64,000 bases of DNA from Agelaius tricolor (GCA_023055355.1 JALJCS010000010.1:22397001-22461000); one strand, 5' to 3'; counted from the stretch's first letter, positions 11,417-24,860 are shown. Program-made: numbers and translations. Notes: generated by a model not told the origin, from the letters alone.

Positions 11417-14400
11417 CATGCCTTCTTCCAAGAGGATCTATTCAGCCTCCACACAGTGTGGGGAATCCAGGAGTATGGTGTGGGAATTTCCTTCCCATCA
11501 ACCAATAAGCAAACTTAGAATAGCTTAAAGAAGCCTAGATTTCTAGAGTCTATAATTAGGGAAAACATTATTGTTAACACCTCTTAACCATCCCTCTCCA
11601 AAGCTTGTGCTGAGGGCTTAACCTTGCTATGAGGTAGTGAAACCCATTTTTTGTTGCAGAGCTTTCAACATGCCCCGGTCAGAAGGGCCTGATATCTCCT
11701 GTAGGTGCTTAAATGGGGTCTTACCCTCTGTGTTTTGCCTGTTAAGTTGGAGTCATGTTTATGGAAGGAAACTAATCACGCCAAAACTTGATGCTGCTAC
11801 ATTCTTAAGTAGAAAAGAACTTAATTTAGTTTAATCCCCCAATAAGGAGTCCTTTTTACTGTTCACTTGAATGGCTTTCTGTAGACAGTGTTGACTTTCA
11901 CGCAACATGGAAAATTACATTAATTTCCAAGGCTCTTGTTTCTCTTTCAAATCTGGTTGAGACTGGTCAGTGGACCCAAAAGTTCCTGATGAGAACTGGC
12001 AGATGGATGAGCAGATGATTAGGCACACAGATAGACAGCAGGAACACATAAGACTCATCTCATTAGGAAACTGGACTAAAAACAGAAGTAGCAGTGGGTA
12101 CTTGGATAATATTCATATTCTGGTCACCAATTTAAAAAATGCCATGTTTTTGAAACCATTTCAAAGCTTGTAGATGACATCCTTAGTCGTTTAAACAGCA
12201 AATGGAAAAACAAAAGAACATTGCTGAGACTTTTTTCCAGCTCCTTTTTTTTTTGGTCAGAATGCTACATTTTTTATAGTTTGGATTGCATTTTAAGCCT
12301 TTAAAGCCAAATTCAGCTTGGACAGCCCTAGAAATTTCAATAGAGGATTAATGTGTGTCATTAAGCAAAGAAATATGGTCTAGTAGTTTTCAATAGCAAC
12401 AAATGCTTGCTATGGTATTTCTCTGATCAACATAATTTTCACTTACTGTAAAGCCTTTGGGCTGCTCCAAGTGTATGAAATATCCATGGAGGAAAGCTGA
12501 CAGTGAATTGTGATTTGAGCTGGCCACTACATTCCTGCAGCAAAGGGCATTCTTGTTCCTAGACATTTTCCTTCCAAGCAGAAAACCAGCTCATCAAAAG
12601 GAAAGCCTCTTCCCCCATTTAATATTGATTTATTTATTCATATTTACTCTTTACTTAGAAGGCTATTTACTTATTGGCAAATTGATCCAAGTCAATCTGT
12701 AGTGTGACTGTCATTAACAGGGAGAGGTTTGCTAGGTGCAGACAGAGAGGGCAAAAAGCAGGAATGCTCTTTTGAGTGGTTGAAGTACATCATAAATCTA
12801 CCTGCAGGAAAAACAAGTTCCCCAGAAGAAAAGCATAAAGACAAAAGCAGCTGGTTAAAGCTGGAGACTTCTTTTCTAGAGTGCTCTGAGCAGAGCAGAG
12901 AACTCTGGACATTCAGAGTCCAGTGACTCCTTTGAGCTACAGGAGCTCTAGAAGGCCATGGAAAGAGTTGGGCTTGGTATTTCCTATGTAAGATTATATT
13001 GGAAAGCACTAAGCAGCCAGGCCCCTCTCTCAGCTGTCAGATGGGGACCCTGGAGCAGAGCTGTCACCCTGTGCCATCCTCCCTTCAGAGATGCTGCTCC
13101 TCCACAGCCGCATCAGCAGCCGTGGGGCTCTGTGGCCAGGCAGCAGCAGCAGCGCTCACTGCCGGCCCTGCTGGCTCAAAGCAGGGCACTTTCCCAACAC
13201 ACCAAGGGAAACACCGAGCGGTTCGCACCCAAGGTGGGATTTGCAAGAGCTCTCGCTGCTAAACTGCTTCTGCTTCCTTTGAAATCCGTTCTCTCACACA
13301 TTCCACCTGCTCAGTTGGGCTGGTGGTGGAAGTTTTGAAAACTCCATTTTATGAGTGTGAGAAACATGATAGAATCAAGCCAGAAACATAATATATAGCC
13401 TCTGTACACCTTCTCTGCTTTCCAACTTCCTAGTTTAATTCACCAATTGATGCTGCCTAACAGGTTGCAGAAGTCTGCCTTCTCAAGCAGTCATGAGACA
13501 GCCTGAAAATTTCTCAAAGCTCTTTTATAATATATCAAAACTATTTACCACTGCCTCCAGAGAAGTATGCTTTGGAACAGTCTCATAAGGTCAAGTTATC
13601 CCACTGAAACACCTATTACTATAAAGAGAATGAAAAGAAAAAAATAAAGAAAAATGAACAAGCCAACAGCAGCAGCACAGCCCTGGAAAATATGAAGTCA
13701 TAAGTAGAGTTCAGCCAGAGCAGACTCCCATTAAATTTTGTTTAAGAGCCAAGTTCCACCCTGAGATATGTGTGAGCTGCAGTTTATTTCAGGGGGAGCT
13801 GTGCTGTACTTCATGCCATGGCAGGGCTCGGACACAAGTATGTATCTGTTACAAGAGAGGAGAAAAGCCCACTTCCTTTTTGCATTTTTTTGTTCTGTCT
13901 GCATAGATCAAATAGAAAACTTAAAGGAGTGGATAAAACAGGCCTCAGGCCCCAGCTTCACAGGGCCTCTCTGTCAATTTTAATTCCTTCTTCCACAGGA
14001 CCTGAATGTCTGCCTTTCTAAATCCACCCAGCTCCTTTCAAGGGATGTAGTAGTCTTTCCCTCTTCCCCTGCTTTGCCCAGGAGTGTTAAACACACAAGC
14101 TGCATGGGGCTCCAAGGACTGTCCTTGTAGCTTCTTTGCTCTTGAGAGTCCCTTTAGGAAACAGCCAGCAGGAAGTGCTCCCTAGGAGATGCACATGCTT
14201 TATAAAGAAGGGTCATACACAGCAGTCTGCCTTTAACTCTTTAAGACCTCACACTGGATATTTTTGCCTGAGAAGGAGGAGGCCTGATTAATGAGGAGGG
14301 GAGAAGGGGTGGCAGAGATATTCCCTACCCTGGCTGCATTCCAAGACAGGGACTAGGCTTACCAGCACCTCTGTGCCGTGCAGGGTTGCACAGCTGGCTT

Positions 14401-16480
14401 CAGACAAAAGCCTTTATCATTACTGGGGTGGGCAGCTGCTGCACAGATGGAGGGGACAAAATGATAAAGTCATGGTCACGCAGCCCTGCAGGCACTGGAG
14501 TTGCCTGGAAGCACTGGACAGAGGAGTTCCCTGCTCCCTGCCACCAGCTGTGCATTCAGTAATGCTGAGCTTCAAAGGCTGAATTCTTTCAACTCCAAGT
14601 TAAAAGATCTTGTTCAAGAAGAGCAGCAGACAAGGCTCAGTCCCGCCAAGCGCCAAGTCTGGATGTGAGCAGGAGGTTAAAAGTACTCCATATGAGAAAC
14701 TCTGGTAAATGCAAAAGCTTTTATACCCCAAGGCACCCATTTAAACACTGAATTACTAATTCTGGCTCAAAACTTTCCCATTCCTCAGATCCCTTGATGG
14801 TTGGCCTGTGCTTTAACTCTCCATTAAGCATCTGCTACTGGCTCTAGTGGGTAAGACAGCCCATCAGCTCCATGCAGCACTTCCATGGGCAGAGATTAAA
14901 AAGATTTTAAGTCCTGGTTAGTCAAGAAAACCCAGCACCATCAGGACCAAACCCACATTGGCCATCACTTGTCATGGACTCTGTAGCAGATGGGAAGAGG
15001 TGGCACTGTCCCTGGGAAAGGAAGTCTCTTTTCCTTCATGCTGGTGTAACCTGACAGCTGGTGAGGGCTAAGGGAGACACAGGCAGCTCTGCTAATGCTA
15101 CAGCATCACTTCATTGTGCAATGGCAGTGAAACAAAGGACAGGGAAAATTGGTACCAAATCCCATTAGCTAGAAGATGGATTGGGAATATCCCAGCAAGG
15201 TTGGGGAATGGAAAAGACAGATGTGTGTGGCCCTGGGAGTCTGGAGAGACATATAACCCTGGGCCCCAGCTGACATGCCATGGCTTTGTGCCTGTTAAGG
15301 GACGGAGTTTGCATTTCTTGCTACATCTCCTCTCACCAAGGATATTTTCAGTGGAGGGGGGAGTGGGAGGAAATTATCCTCTAAGGGATATGGATGCTCA
15401 TGTCCACAGACAGCAAGCTGGCGCCCTGAAGTGCCAAGTAGTGGAAAACAAAATCAATTGCAAAGCTGAACACCCACATTTATCTGTATTTCCCTGGTGA
15501 ACTTCCCGCGGCCACCCACAAGTCCTGGACCTTGCTCTGTGCTGCAGGCAGCAGGGCATGACTGGGGAGGGCTGGTGCCCAGCTTCTTCTCAGGTGTGAG
15601 CTGTGAGGGAAATCACTTGGGTGGAAAAGGGCATGTGCTACTTGTTCCGGTTTCCAAGTCTCTTTTTCTCATTCAATGATGAAAATCTACCTTTGTCTTC
15701 TGGAATAAATCACAGACACAATCTTCAATTACAGAATATGTGCTTTTCCCCCTCCCACATCTCCCCCCAATGACTGCTGCAGTTTCATATCTGGCAAAAA
15801 TAGCCCTCCAGACCTCCAAAGGGAGGAGCTTGTATTTCTCCCTCTGGCCATCTTCAGCAGCTGCCAGCTCTGCAAGGCCCTGGGGCTGCACCACGATTGA
15901 GGTGGGGGAAGATTCAGCCAGAGATTTGGTACTCAGGTCACTTAAACACAGCACAGTGGGAGCAGCAGCATGGAAGTTACACTGCTGTCTGTTCTGCTGC
16001 TGGACTCTGGAGAAAACAGGACACAGGATATGCTTCCTGTCTGGGGAGGGCTTGTAGCAGCCTGGGAAAGAAGGCACGACCTTTTCCTTAAAGGAAATGC
16101 AATTTGTGGAGAGGGAGGAAAAGCCCAGGCTGCCTTTTTTTCTTAGAAGCAGTGTCATGCAGCTGTACCTCATCTCACTTTCTCCCCTGTGTTCAAAGCT
16201 GATCTTTATTTATTAAACGATGCCACATTTTAAAGAGTTTCATACGTCTCTGCCAAGCCATTGTTGCTCCAGTCAGTCATGAACCTTCTGACACAAGTCA
16301 GAGGCTGTCACAATGAAAGGTTTCATTCATTGCAAGTAAAGGAAGCCAGAGGAGGTACCTTGAGAGCAGAAGGGCTCAGCTCATGCTCTGCTTCCAGCTC
16401 ACAAATGGTTATGTCCCCAGGAAGCTGAGATTAAGCATCTCACACAGAACGTGGGAGGAGGAAGAAGAGTCTTTGTCTGA
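11417..16480. other. Unique non-coding sequence with a GC-richer patch
   Basis: No gene is supported. Around 13,000-13,300 and 15,000-16,100 the base composition is clearly more GC-rich, with CAG-type runs near 13,140, but CpG is not dense enough to call an island. Overlapping open frames on both strands at 12,692-13,338 and 15,673-16,173 follow from the GC-rich composition and lack recognisable domains. Confidence 0.5.
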
Positions 16481-16525
16481 GATTCACAGATTTTAATGGA
16501 TTCCAGAAGGGAAATCCTTTACCCA
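16481..16525 (-). mobile_element. Ancient CR1/L3-like LINE 3' terminus
   Basis: Read on the plus strand this is GATTCACAGATT followed, after a short gap, by CCAGAAGGGA. This order is the hallmark of the antisense 3' terminus of the old reptilian CR1/L3-like LINEs, which I also see, more completely, at 55.2 kb. Only about 45 bases are recognisable, so the call is tentative. Confidence 0.4.
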
Positions 16526-18750
16526 GGAGCAACAGCAAAGTTCAGAGAAATGTAAAAGCATTTATCTCCCCAGTTATGTTCCTGCCTGCCAAAAGCAGGA
16601 GGGGTGATTTACTCCTCCTTGGTACAAAGAATCCCTTATGGATCATTAATCCATAGGGGGAATGAGCTCAGGAGCTGCAGACATCTTTTCTTAATGTGCA
16701 AGAACCTTGAGTCAGCAGGAAGTTTTCTTTGGGAGCATACAGGATCAGTTTATCTTTATTTGCTCACCACTACCCCCAGTCTTCAATAGTGTTTCCTACA
16801 AGAGCACTAGTTACCATTCATAAATCACTTTGCCTTCAATGAAATCTGTGGTGATAATAGACAAGGCTGCTGTGAGCTAAACCAAGCAGAGCAGTATTAA
16901 AAACTTTGGATCTGAAATCAGCAAATTCTGATACGAAGTCCAATAAAATCAATATGAGCAATCTCAAATTCCAGGGCACAAGTATCTCAACAGCAGATTT
17001 CAGCACTGCAATGGCAGCTTGCAGTAAGTAAGGTATTCCCAAGAAATTCTGCAGAAACAGGAAGGACACAGAACTAGTTGTGTATTTGTTACAGGCCAGG
17101 ACATCAGGCGGTCTCAGGTGATGAAGTTTTCAACTTACAGCTAGAGCTGTACTGAAAACATGCACAAAAACTTATGGTAGGAAAGGGATTAGATCTGGTG
17201 GACACCACTTGTTAATATTTTCTCATTTCTTTAGGAGTAATGAAAATAAAAATAGTCTCATCATTTTGTCTCACTTTGACTCTGTGAAAGCACCTGAAAA
17301 TATTTATATAATGTCTCAGTTGCTAAGTGAGGAACATTATAGACTGTGTTTCTCTCTATATATTCACAATATGCAGACATTTACAATATGCCACTGTTCT
17401 GTGGTGGATGGAATTTTATATTTTTTACCTCAGCAAAAAAAAGTGCAGCAGGGAATTACACTTCTGTATTCAAATCTCTCAAGAAGCACTCCATACTTAG
17501 ATTTGCCAGGTTCCACATAAGTCTGGTAAATACACGTCCTTGTTACTGGAAATTACTTACCAGATCAGAAATGTGGCTGAAAGGGAAAACCCAAAACTGG
17601 CTGGTGTCCTTGGGTTTTATGCTCTCGTGTGTGTCTGCATGTGCACACAGCATCCTTTATTTTGGCTCTTTGTCACACAGTTAGGCTTTGACAAATTGAA
17701 AAGTATTAAGATTAGAACAATCATGTTTACAGGTATTACCACCTGCTACTTCATTTCTTCCATGGTGCTTAAATGTTCAGGCATGTGGCTTTGAAACACG
17801 GTACTTTTAATGCACTTAAAAACCCTGCTGGATTTCTGCTCTCTTTGATCTCCACAGTCTAGAGACTATCTCAGAGAATACAAATAAATGTGTTTAGGGG
17901 AAAAATATTTTCAAGGAGAAACCCCTAAAATCCTTCCAGCTTGATATGTATTACCAGTTGATGTCATACCTAAGGTTGTTTTTTTGCATTTTATCTTCAT
18001 GCTTCAGGTGGCTGAAATCTCTACCCAGAATCAGCAGCTTGATGAGGTAACTTGGGAAGACAGATGTGGTCAGCACCACATGAGCACCGAAGTGCCAAAT
18101 AATTATTTGGTGATTCTTGTTTAGAAAGGAGATGGAGGGAAAGATCATTCTGCCCTGAGAAATTTACAGACTGAACAAAGTAAAAAGAATACACTTTTGC
18201 AATGAAGAATATTGTATTTTGTGAAGAACAAATGGGAAGGATGTGAGTGGAAAGCTTGCTATTAATCATGAGAAGGAAGGAGACATTAACTGGAGAGCTG
18301 GAGACAGAGGAAAGACTCAGATAACCAATGGTATTAAAAAACCAGCTTATTTTGGGGGCTGTACAACACCAGCTTTTCCATCTCTCACCATGCCAATTCA
18401 CCATGTGGTAATGGCTTGGATTTGTAGTAATTTCAAATTGTCCCCTGTACAGCAAGTACAAATCAGATCTGAGTTCTTGGGTCAGGGTGTGGGATGGTTG
18501 ACTTGGGAAGAGGTGTTGTGAGGAACCATTCAGTTATAGAAAAGATAAGATATAAGGGTATTTTTCCCTTTTTAAAGGATGTTCGTGGGTCCAGTCATTA
18601 CCTATTGCCTGAGTTGTAGGTATGATGAGTACACAGCTCTTAGAGGGAGATGGTAAAGTGCCAAAGGCAATCAGCAAGGTGTCAAAAGAATTCATTTCTT
18701 CACATTAGGTGGAAACAGGCTTCATGAGAAGGACCTCCCAAGCAGCCTTT
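16526..18750. other. Unique non-coding sequence
   Basis: No gene or clear transposon. A near-perfect hairpin lies at 16,633-16,659. Short open frames (for example 17,209-17,794 and 18,021-18,461) occur on both strands and show no coding features I recognise. Confidence 0.55.
16633..16659. repeat. Near-perfect hairpin (11-bp stem, 5-nt loop)
   Basis: CCCTTATGGAT at 16633-16643 pairs with ATCCATAGGGG at 16649-16659 with one G:T-type mismatch. The loop is CATTA. No function can be assigned. Confidence 0.7.
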
Positions 18751-18880
18751 GAATCATAGTATCATGGAATGGGTTGGGCTGGAAGGGGCCTTAAAGAGCA
18801 TCTGTTTCTAACCACACCCCCATGGTCAGCTTCATCTTCCACTAGACCACATTGGTCAAAGTCCCAGCCAACCTGGCCCT
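18751..18880 (-). mobile_element. CR1 LINE 3' end, 5'-truncated
   Basis: Read on the minus strand this ends with the CR1 octamer tail (ATACTATGATTC-like). It is preceded by the usual 3' UTR blocks: GGCC(C/T)TTCCAGCCC, a pairing block around TCTAGTGGAAG, and GGTTGGCTGGGACTTTGACC. Only about 130 bp remain, which fits the usual 5' truncation of CR1 insertions. Many substitutions suggest it is not a young copy. It contains no useful ORF. Confidence 0.9.
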
Positions 18881-19216
18881 CTTCTCCCCGACCTGGTGGT
18901 GATCTTCCTGGCTTTGGTGATGTTAGCAGAAATTGTTCACTCCACTCTTCTTCATGACTGGAGCAGGGATAGGTTGAGTAGCAGGAAAAATGACAGTGTT
19001 CAGAGCACACTGAGTGGTTTTGCAAAAGAGTGAAAAACCCCTTTTTTCCCAAAGCAAAGGGGAAGCTGGAACTTGGTTCCCAACTACAGATTTGTTTCCT
19101 GGTATACACAACACATCATGCAGGGTTTTCAGTAGAGAGAGATACAGCCTAATTTTGTGTATAGCCCCTCTTTCCATCAATTGCCATTAATAACTGGTAG
19201 CACAGTTTCTTTAAAC

Positions 19217-19230
19217 AAAAAAAAAAAAAA
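19217..19230. repeat. Poly(A) tract, 14 nt
   Basis: An uninterrupted run of 14 A. No retrocopy with an upstream poly(A) signal is visible beside it. Confidence 0.9.
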
Positions 19231-20457
19231 GATCCCTATGAGTTCAGTGTGGGGAAAACTGGATTTTTATGCAATAGAGTCCAAAAATCAAAGGCCATTG
19301 ATGTAATTATGGAAATTCAAGAGAGATAGACAATAATCATCTCTCCCAATCATAAAAAATGTAAAAAGCATGTCCTAGTTGTAAATAAAAATTGCTATGT
19401 GATGACAGGAAAGATCTGGAGAGGGGAGGTGTTGTTTCATAGCAAGCTGTGAAGATGAGAGAGCAAGGAGAAATCAGCAGAGAAGAGGGAGAGTGGAAGA
19501 AAGGGCAACTCCCAAAGGAAACAAAGCCTCAGCCAGATGGTGACAGGGAAAGATCTATGTTTTCCTGAGCTGTTCTTTTCTTCCTTCCCACTGGCAGGAC
19601 TGTGGAAGGTCCTTGAGAGAAGGGGGGAAATAGCATTTAACAGCTGGGACCTGTGTGTCTCTCGTACGTTCAGAGAGGGCCATTTACTTGTGGGCTAAGA
19701 AAGGGACAGACAGGTAGGATTAGGAGGTGCAGAGGGTATCTGAACTAGACAGTGTGAGAGAGCAGGTGTGAGAGAGGCCACAGATACATTGAGGATTTGA
19801 TTTCCTGCTTGCTTTGTTGGATGGGACTGGGAGTGTGCTCATTACACTGACATGAACCATTGACAGTTAGAGAGCAACCTCAGCTAGCTCATGACTGCTC
19901 CTTTTAAAGTTTCAGGAAATGAAAGACTAGACTATTTAATAATAAATTGGTAAACTTCTAGCCCTAATGCATGCTAAGAAAATCCTGAAAGCAGAATTCA
20001 ACAATATATTCTAGAAAACAGAAATAAAATATAAATGCATGTCGTTTTAAACATCAGAATTTTTGAAAACGTACAAAGTTTCCTGCACCCTTGGATGTCT
20101 AAATTTTATGGTAACTCTTCACCATCCACTAGAAATATTTCTTCCCTCTACTCATTCAGACAGATAACTCTTTAATCACTTGTGTTTAAGTGATTTGTGG
20201 TCTATTGGTCTCACCTAAGGATTATTTGGTTTATCTAAAGTCAGCCATGAAGACCTGCTTTTTCATCCCTTCTTAAGTGACTGAAATTTTTGAATCATCC
20301 AATTAGCAGACAAGAAGCATCTTACTTTTGTCTTAGTAAGAACACTTTTCAAAGAAAATGAGATGAACCACAGAAAAGTTTGCCTACAAAAAAAAGTCAA
20401 ACTGGAATAACAATTCTGTAAAATCTCTTCCAGCATAAATTAATCTTCTCAGCTGTT

Positions 20458-20470
20458 GGGGGGGGGGGGG
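20458..20470. repeat. Poly(G) tract, 13 nt
   Basis: An uninterrupted run of 13 G. Long mononucleotide G runs are rarer than A/T runs and are prone to length variation and sequencing error. Confidence 0.95.
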
Positions 20471-21815
20471 TGTCACAGAATTATGTAATAGGATTGAATT
20501 GATTCTTGAATAAGTATTTTGTTTCCGAAGGAGGTTAGTTTCTTTAAAGAATAATTTTGGTATTAATATACTAATATGATCAGCATTTCTAGAAAACTGT
20601 CCTAAAGATGCAAATACCAAATCCTCCCAGCACAGATAAGCTACAAGAGGAATATAAACCTGAACAAATAAAGCCATATAAGTAGTGGAAAGGATGGCAG
20701 GTATAAATGTGTGTCTTTGTATATGTATGCATACAGATATAAGGTATATTGTATATTCACACACTCTGTGTATAGATGTGTGAACAGAATTCAAACCAGT
20801 TTTTTAGGTCTGGTGTTACTGAAAGAATCTCTGCTCACAACTATAAACACCTGCACATATGTAATGACTTGATGTCTGATTCTGTATGGCTGCGAACTAG
20901 TCACACACGTCCTGTATGATGTGAACTGTCTCATAAAACTAGGTATTTTAAACATGTAGTCCCCAGTAAAATAGGCATTTATCACTCACAATAACAAAGA
21001 ACTGTCTCAGGGTGTGTTCAAATGCCCCCCTGCAACTTACTGATAAAAAGCTTAACTCAGTTCCAGGGCTTATCTGGAGAAAAAAGAGGTAGAGACCCTC
21101 ATGAAATAACTGAATTCTTTTTTCCTCTTAAGATGAAAAAGAGACGCAGAGAAAAGGAAAGAAAAAATCACTTTAAAACTCTAATGCAGCAGAACAAGTT
21201 TAACCCATTGAGATTTTTAGTGAAGTTTTCTGCTTCATCAGGAAGAACCCTGTGGTGAAACATATGTCAGAAGAGAAGAAGATATGAGAAACTGGCATCC
21301 TTTGCATATGAGATGATTAATTAAGAGGAAAATCACTCAGCCAGCTGTCTCATTGGTGAAACTACACGTGCAAGGTACATCTGCAATAAGGGATCAGTTT
21401 AGCACAGGCAGTGCATTTGATTTCCATGCTAACATAGCAGAGATAGGAATCTGGTGTGAATTAGATTGTGCTGACTCTTCAAGAAACAGAGGAGTCCAGA
21501 TCTTATTTCAGCATGAAATTATGAGCTGCATGTCTGTTATTGTAGCATTGCAGTGTTGGTACTTGATGCAGTTACCAGTTACAAATAAATTATCCAGAGG
21601 AGAGAGGCTTTTCCTCCATTTGTGTTCATAAATTGTTGGCAAACAAGGCCTGATTTCTCCAAGTGACACTTTTCTCCATTCTCCAAGTAGTTTTTCAGAA
21701 TGCTTAGCAGCTGGTGAATTTTTAATCTACTCATTATTGGAGTAATGCTGTCAAATTCATCTAACTTCGAAAATTAAGGAAGTAAAACACAATTGTCTCC
21801 TGACTGAATACTTGC

Positions 21816-21853
21816 CCTAAGGTGTTTCTATATATCCTAAGGTGTTTCTATAT
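21816..21853. repeat. Tandem duplication (20 bp x 1.9)
   Basis: CCTAAGGTGTTTCTATAT at 21816-21833 is repeated at 21836-21853 with a period of 20 bp and no mismatch over 18 bases. This indicates a recent local duplication. Confidence 0.9.
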
Positions 21854-22552
21854 TCTTGTCACTGTGGCATCTGGGTTTTTCATACATTTTCTATCACAAC
21901 TTGTATGTGAAGCAAAAAATTGTAAACAAACTTCCTACTCATGTCAAATGCTGTTTTCAGAAGTTTTCTGATCTTTTTGTGGGAAGCAAGCAGGCCAGTT
22001 GCTAAATAACTTCTGAGCTATGTTTTTTTCCCTGAGCATGCATGACAGAATTAGGCAGTGGGAAGCAAAGAGCTGTTGCAGCAGTGATTCTGCTGGAATC
22101 AAACCAACTCCTTCCCCCCAGCTTTTCCCAGCTAAAAGCTGCCTCACCAGCAGTGTCCATGGAGAGCAGTCATTTCTCTCCCACCTGTAATCTCTCTTCT
22201 TCACCAGCCTTTTGAAGAAGAGGTGACTGTACAGCACCTAGCACAATCAAATCCCTCTGTTGGCTTGAATTTCTCTACGCTATAGGAATACTGATCCCTC
22301 CCCAACAATAGAGGCAGGCACTGCACAGAGCACACACACAAACAGACTTTCATTAGACAATGCAGTTCTGAAAGCCTGTTTTACAAAAGACTTTGCTGAT
22401 TGGACTCAGTCATTTGAACAGCTATGCATACAGGGTATATTACACAAGAGCCTAGAAAGAAAAGGTGCAGCAGTAGCAGCAATGAGATGCAGACACTGCA
22501 TAATTGTATAATATTAACAGGCTTAAGCACACAACTAGCCACAACCTGAATC

Positions 22553-22576
22553 TTTAACATCTACTTTAACATCTAC
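22553..22576. repeat. Tandem duplication (12 bp x 2)
   Basis: TTTAACATCTAC occurs twice head to tail with no mismatch. Confidence 0.9.
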
Positions 22577-23283
22577 TGTGTATTTTTTCTTAAATTATGC
22601 CCAGCAATGCTGAAATTGTGTATTTTAAACAAGCAGACTCCTATTTGGGTCGACATCCTCCCTGTTCTCTCCAGCTCAGCGGTTTGCCAACATTTCTGCT
22701 GTTAATTACTGAAATTTTAGGTGCATTCTGAGCCTTTCAATTCCCAGACTTTCACAGAAATATGTCAGACAATGAGGGCATCAGGAGAGCCCTGGGGTAT
22801 GAAGCCAAATTTTCCAATTCATATGCATAGTGGTGGGAAACAAACATACAAGCAGAGACATTCAATTTACATCAATGCTTGTAGGTTATGTTTTGAGATT
22901 TCTGTGCTAAAAATGAGAGGTTATTATAATCTGTAGGTTTCCTTGTGTATAAATGCTCACAGGTTTACCAGTGAAGACCAGATTTTATTAATCAAAAGCC
23001 CCTGTTTTTGTTTATCATTTACTGTCAGAGGCAAGCACTTCTGTTGATTAAGGGCAATGAAATCACATATATTGCCAAGGTGTGAATAACACAGTTTCAA
23101 ACCTGAAGGGTTCATGCAAGGCTTTTCACAAGCCCTGTGTGAAAGGCAAGTGGTATTGCTCCAGGAACATACAAAATAACCAGTTTGCAGCCCCAAAATA
23201 TATCTCATTATGAGCTGAAGATGTGGCAAGGCTGTTCCCAGAACCACACTCCCCATTCTCAGCCAGTCTATCTGCCTTTATCT

Positions 23284-23308
23284 GAGGCCACCTTTGCAAG
23301 GTGGCCTC
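23284..23308. repeat. Perfect hairpin (11-bp stem, 3-nt loop)
   Basis: GAGGCCACCTT at 23284-23294 and AAGGTGGCCTC at 23298-23308 are exact reverse complements separated by TGC. The stem is GC-rich and would be stable as RNA or extruded DNA. It is too short for a pre-miRNA. Function unknown. Confidence 0.85.
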
Positions 23309-23525
23309 TCTGAAGGGACAGATTCATACGTGACTCACTTTGCCAGCAGCTCTGACTGTCATTGGGGCAGGTGGAGAAGCGTGGGTTGATGGAGCCAAGA
23401 CCTCCTGCTTGTAGAACAGAGGCAGCACCACACTCTGCTCCCCTGAGCAGGGCAGCGCCTGGGTTACTGCTGGAGGACGGCTGGCAATGCAGAGGGAGGG
23501 CATACAGCTCAAGGAGGCTTTGATT

Positions 23526-23549
23526 CACCCTCTTCCTCACCCTCTTCCT
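23526..23549. repeat. Tandem duplication (12 bp x 2)
   Basis: CACCCTCTTCCT is repeated exactly at 23526-23537 and 23538-23549, within a C/T-rich tract that ends CTCTGCAG. The pyrimidine tract would also score as a splice acceptor, but nothing downstream supports an exon. Confidence 0.85.
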
Positions 23550-24140
23550 CCCTCTGCAGCTGGGGCACGGCCTGAGGACCAGCCTTGCTTCTTGGTTTCC
23601 TTTTGGGCCAATTCTGCGTTGCACACATCACACTGCGTCCCTATCCCCCCAGGACGAGGACCTTATCTGTGGATGGGTGATGAGGAAGAAAAGCCTCCAC
23701 AAACTGTTCTCCTTAACCACTAACTCCTTTGACAGCTGGCATTTGGAGTATAAGAGAGCCCAGATAAACATTCCCAGACTGCTGGGTACAGATGAAATCC
23801 TGTAAATTGCAGAACACCTTCTCCAAAGGGGTGAACACCTCTGACCCATAAAGATGTCTTTGCATGGATCACTGCCTGCCCAGGTTGAACCTTTGACTTG
23901 GTGACGTTCATTGTCCTAATCCTTCACCTCATCTGAGCTGTCCCACTGCCTCAAAATAGGGTCATTGCAGTCTAACAGGAAGAGGCAAAAGCTGCCAGCT
24001 GAATTGAGACTGCCAAACCTGTGGAGTTCCTCAGGTTTCATAGTGAAGTCAGGCAGCTACTGATTGTACATGTGAGCAGGAAGCAAACGCATCACAGAGT
24101 TGCTGTCTCCCTCACCTCTGGTATGGGTACAGAGGGCCCA

Positions 24141-24165
24141 CTCAGATATCTGGGGGATATCTGAG
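24141..24165. repeat. Perfect hairpin (10-bp stem, 5-nt loop)
   Basis: CTCAGATATC at 24141-24150 pairs exactly with GATATCTGAG at 24156-24165. After a one-base bulge the flanks (CCCA and TGGG) can extend the stem by four more pairs. Function unknown. Confidence 0.8.
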
Positions 24166-24820
24166 CTGGGCATGGGAAGTGCCCAAGATGAGATGGTGGG
24201 GCATCCCCATATAGGGGCAGAAGACATTTACAGACTCCACAGAGTTGAATACTTAAAATCTGAAACAGTGTGTGCTCCCCCCTGGATTGACAGGATCATA
24301 CTGCATTTATAGCATAAATAAAATTCCTTATCAGCCATGGGTAAACACAAGGAGATAAGCAAAGTACATGAGCAATTAGGAAACTTAACACTGTTCAGTT
24401 TACATCAGATGGCAGCTGCTCTGTGGTCTCACCTGCAGGTATTCAGCAAAGAATTCATATGTTCAGAATATGTATCAAAAAGTTTTTGATTATTATTTTA
24501 TGCATTTTCACACCCATTTCAAAGATTTTCACTGTGGCTATGAAGCAAATTTGTTTTCCCAATTATTCTGCTTCTCTAGCAAACATCTGCTGTCCATGCT
24601 GCGCAGTGCCTGTCAATACACTGAACTTTCAATTGTTTCTTGTCTTGTTTCTTGCAAAATTAGCAGGAATTTTACTAGGAAATAAGATCCTTTTCCCAAA
24701 GACTTTCCCCCATAACTTCAACCATTATCAATGCACTAAACGTGCCCTATACAGAAATACGGTACTATCAGACTTCCCTTTAACTTTTGTTCCTAATCTA
24801 TAAATTTTATCCATCTAATT

Positions 24821-24860
24821 AAAAAAACCCAACAAAACAAAACCAAAACAGCCAACCAAA
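24821..24860. repeat. A/C-rich low-complexity tract
   Basis: A run of seven A followed by CAAAA/CCAAAA-type units. Such tracts are common in bird DNA and sometimes derive from decayed poly(A) tails. Confidence 0.85.

Noticed and set aside
12958..13338. GC-rich patch as a CpG island or first exon
   Set aside because: GC is raised, but CpG dinucleotides are few and no promoter motif or plausible start is seen.
15673..16173. 166-codon minus-strand open frame with an opposing 105-codon frame
   Set aside because: Mirror-image open frames on both strands reflect GC-rich composition. No domain recognised.
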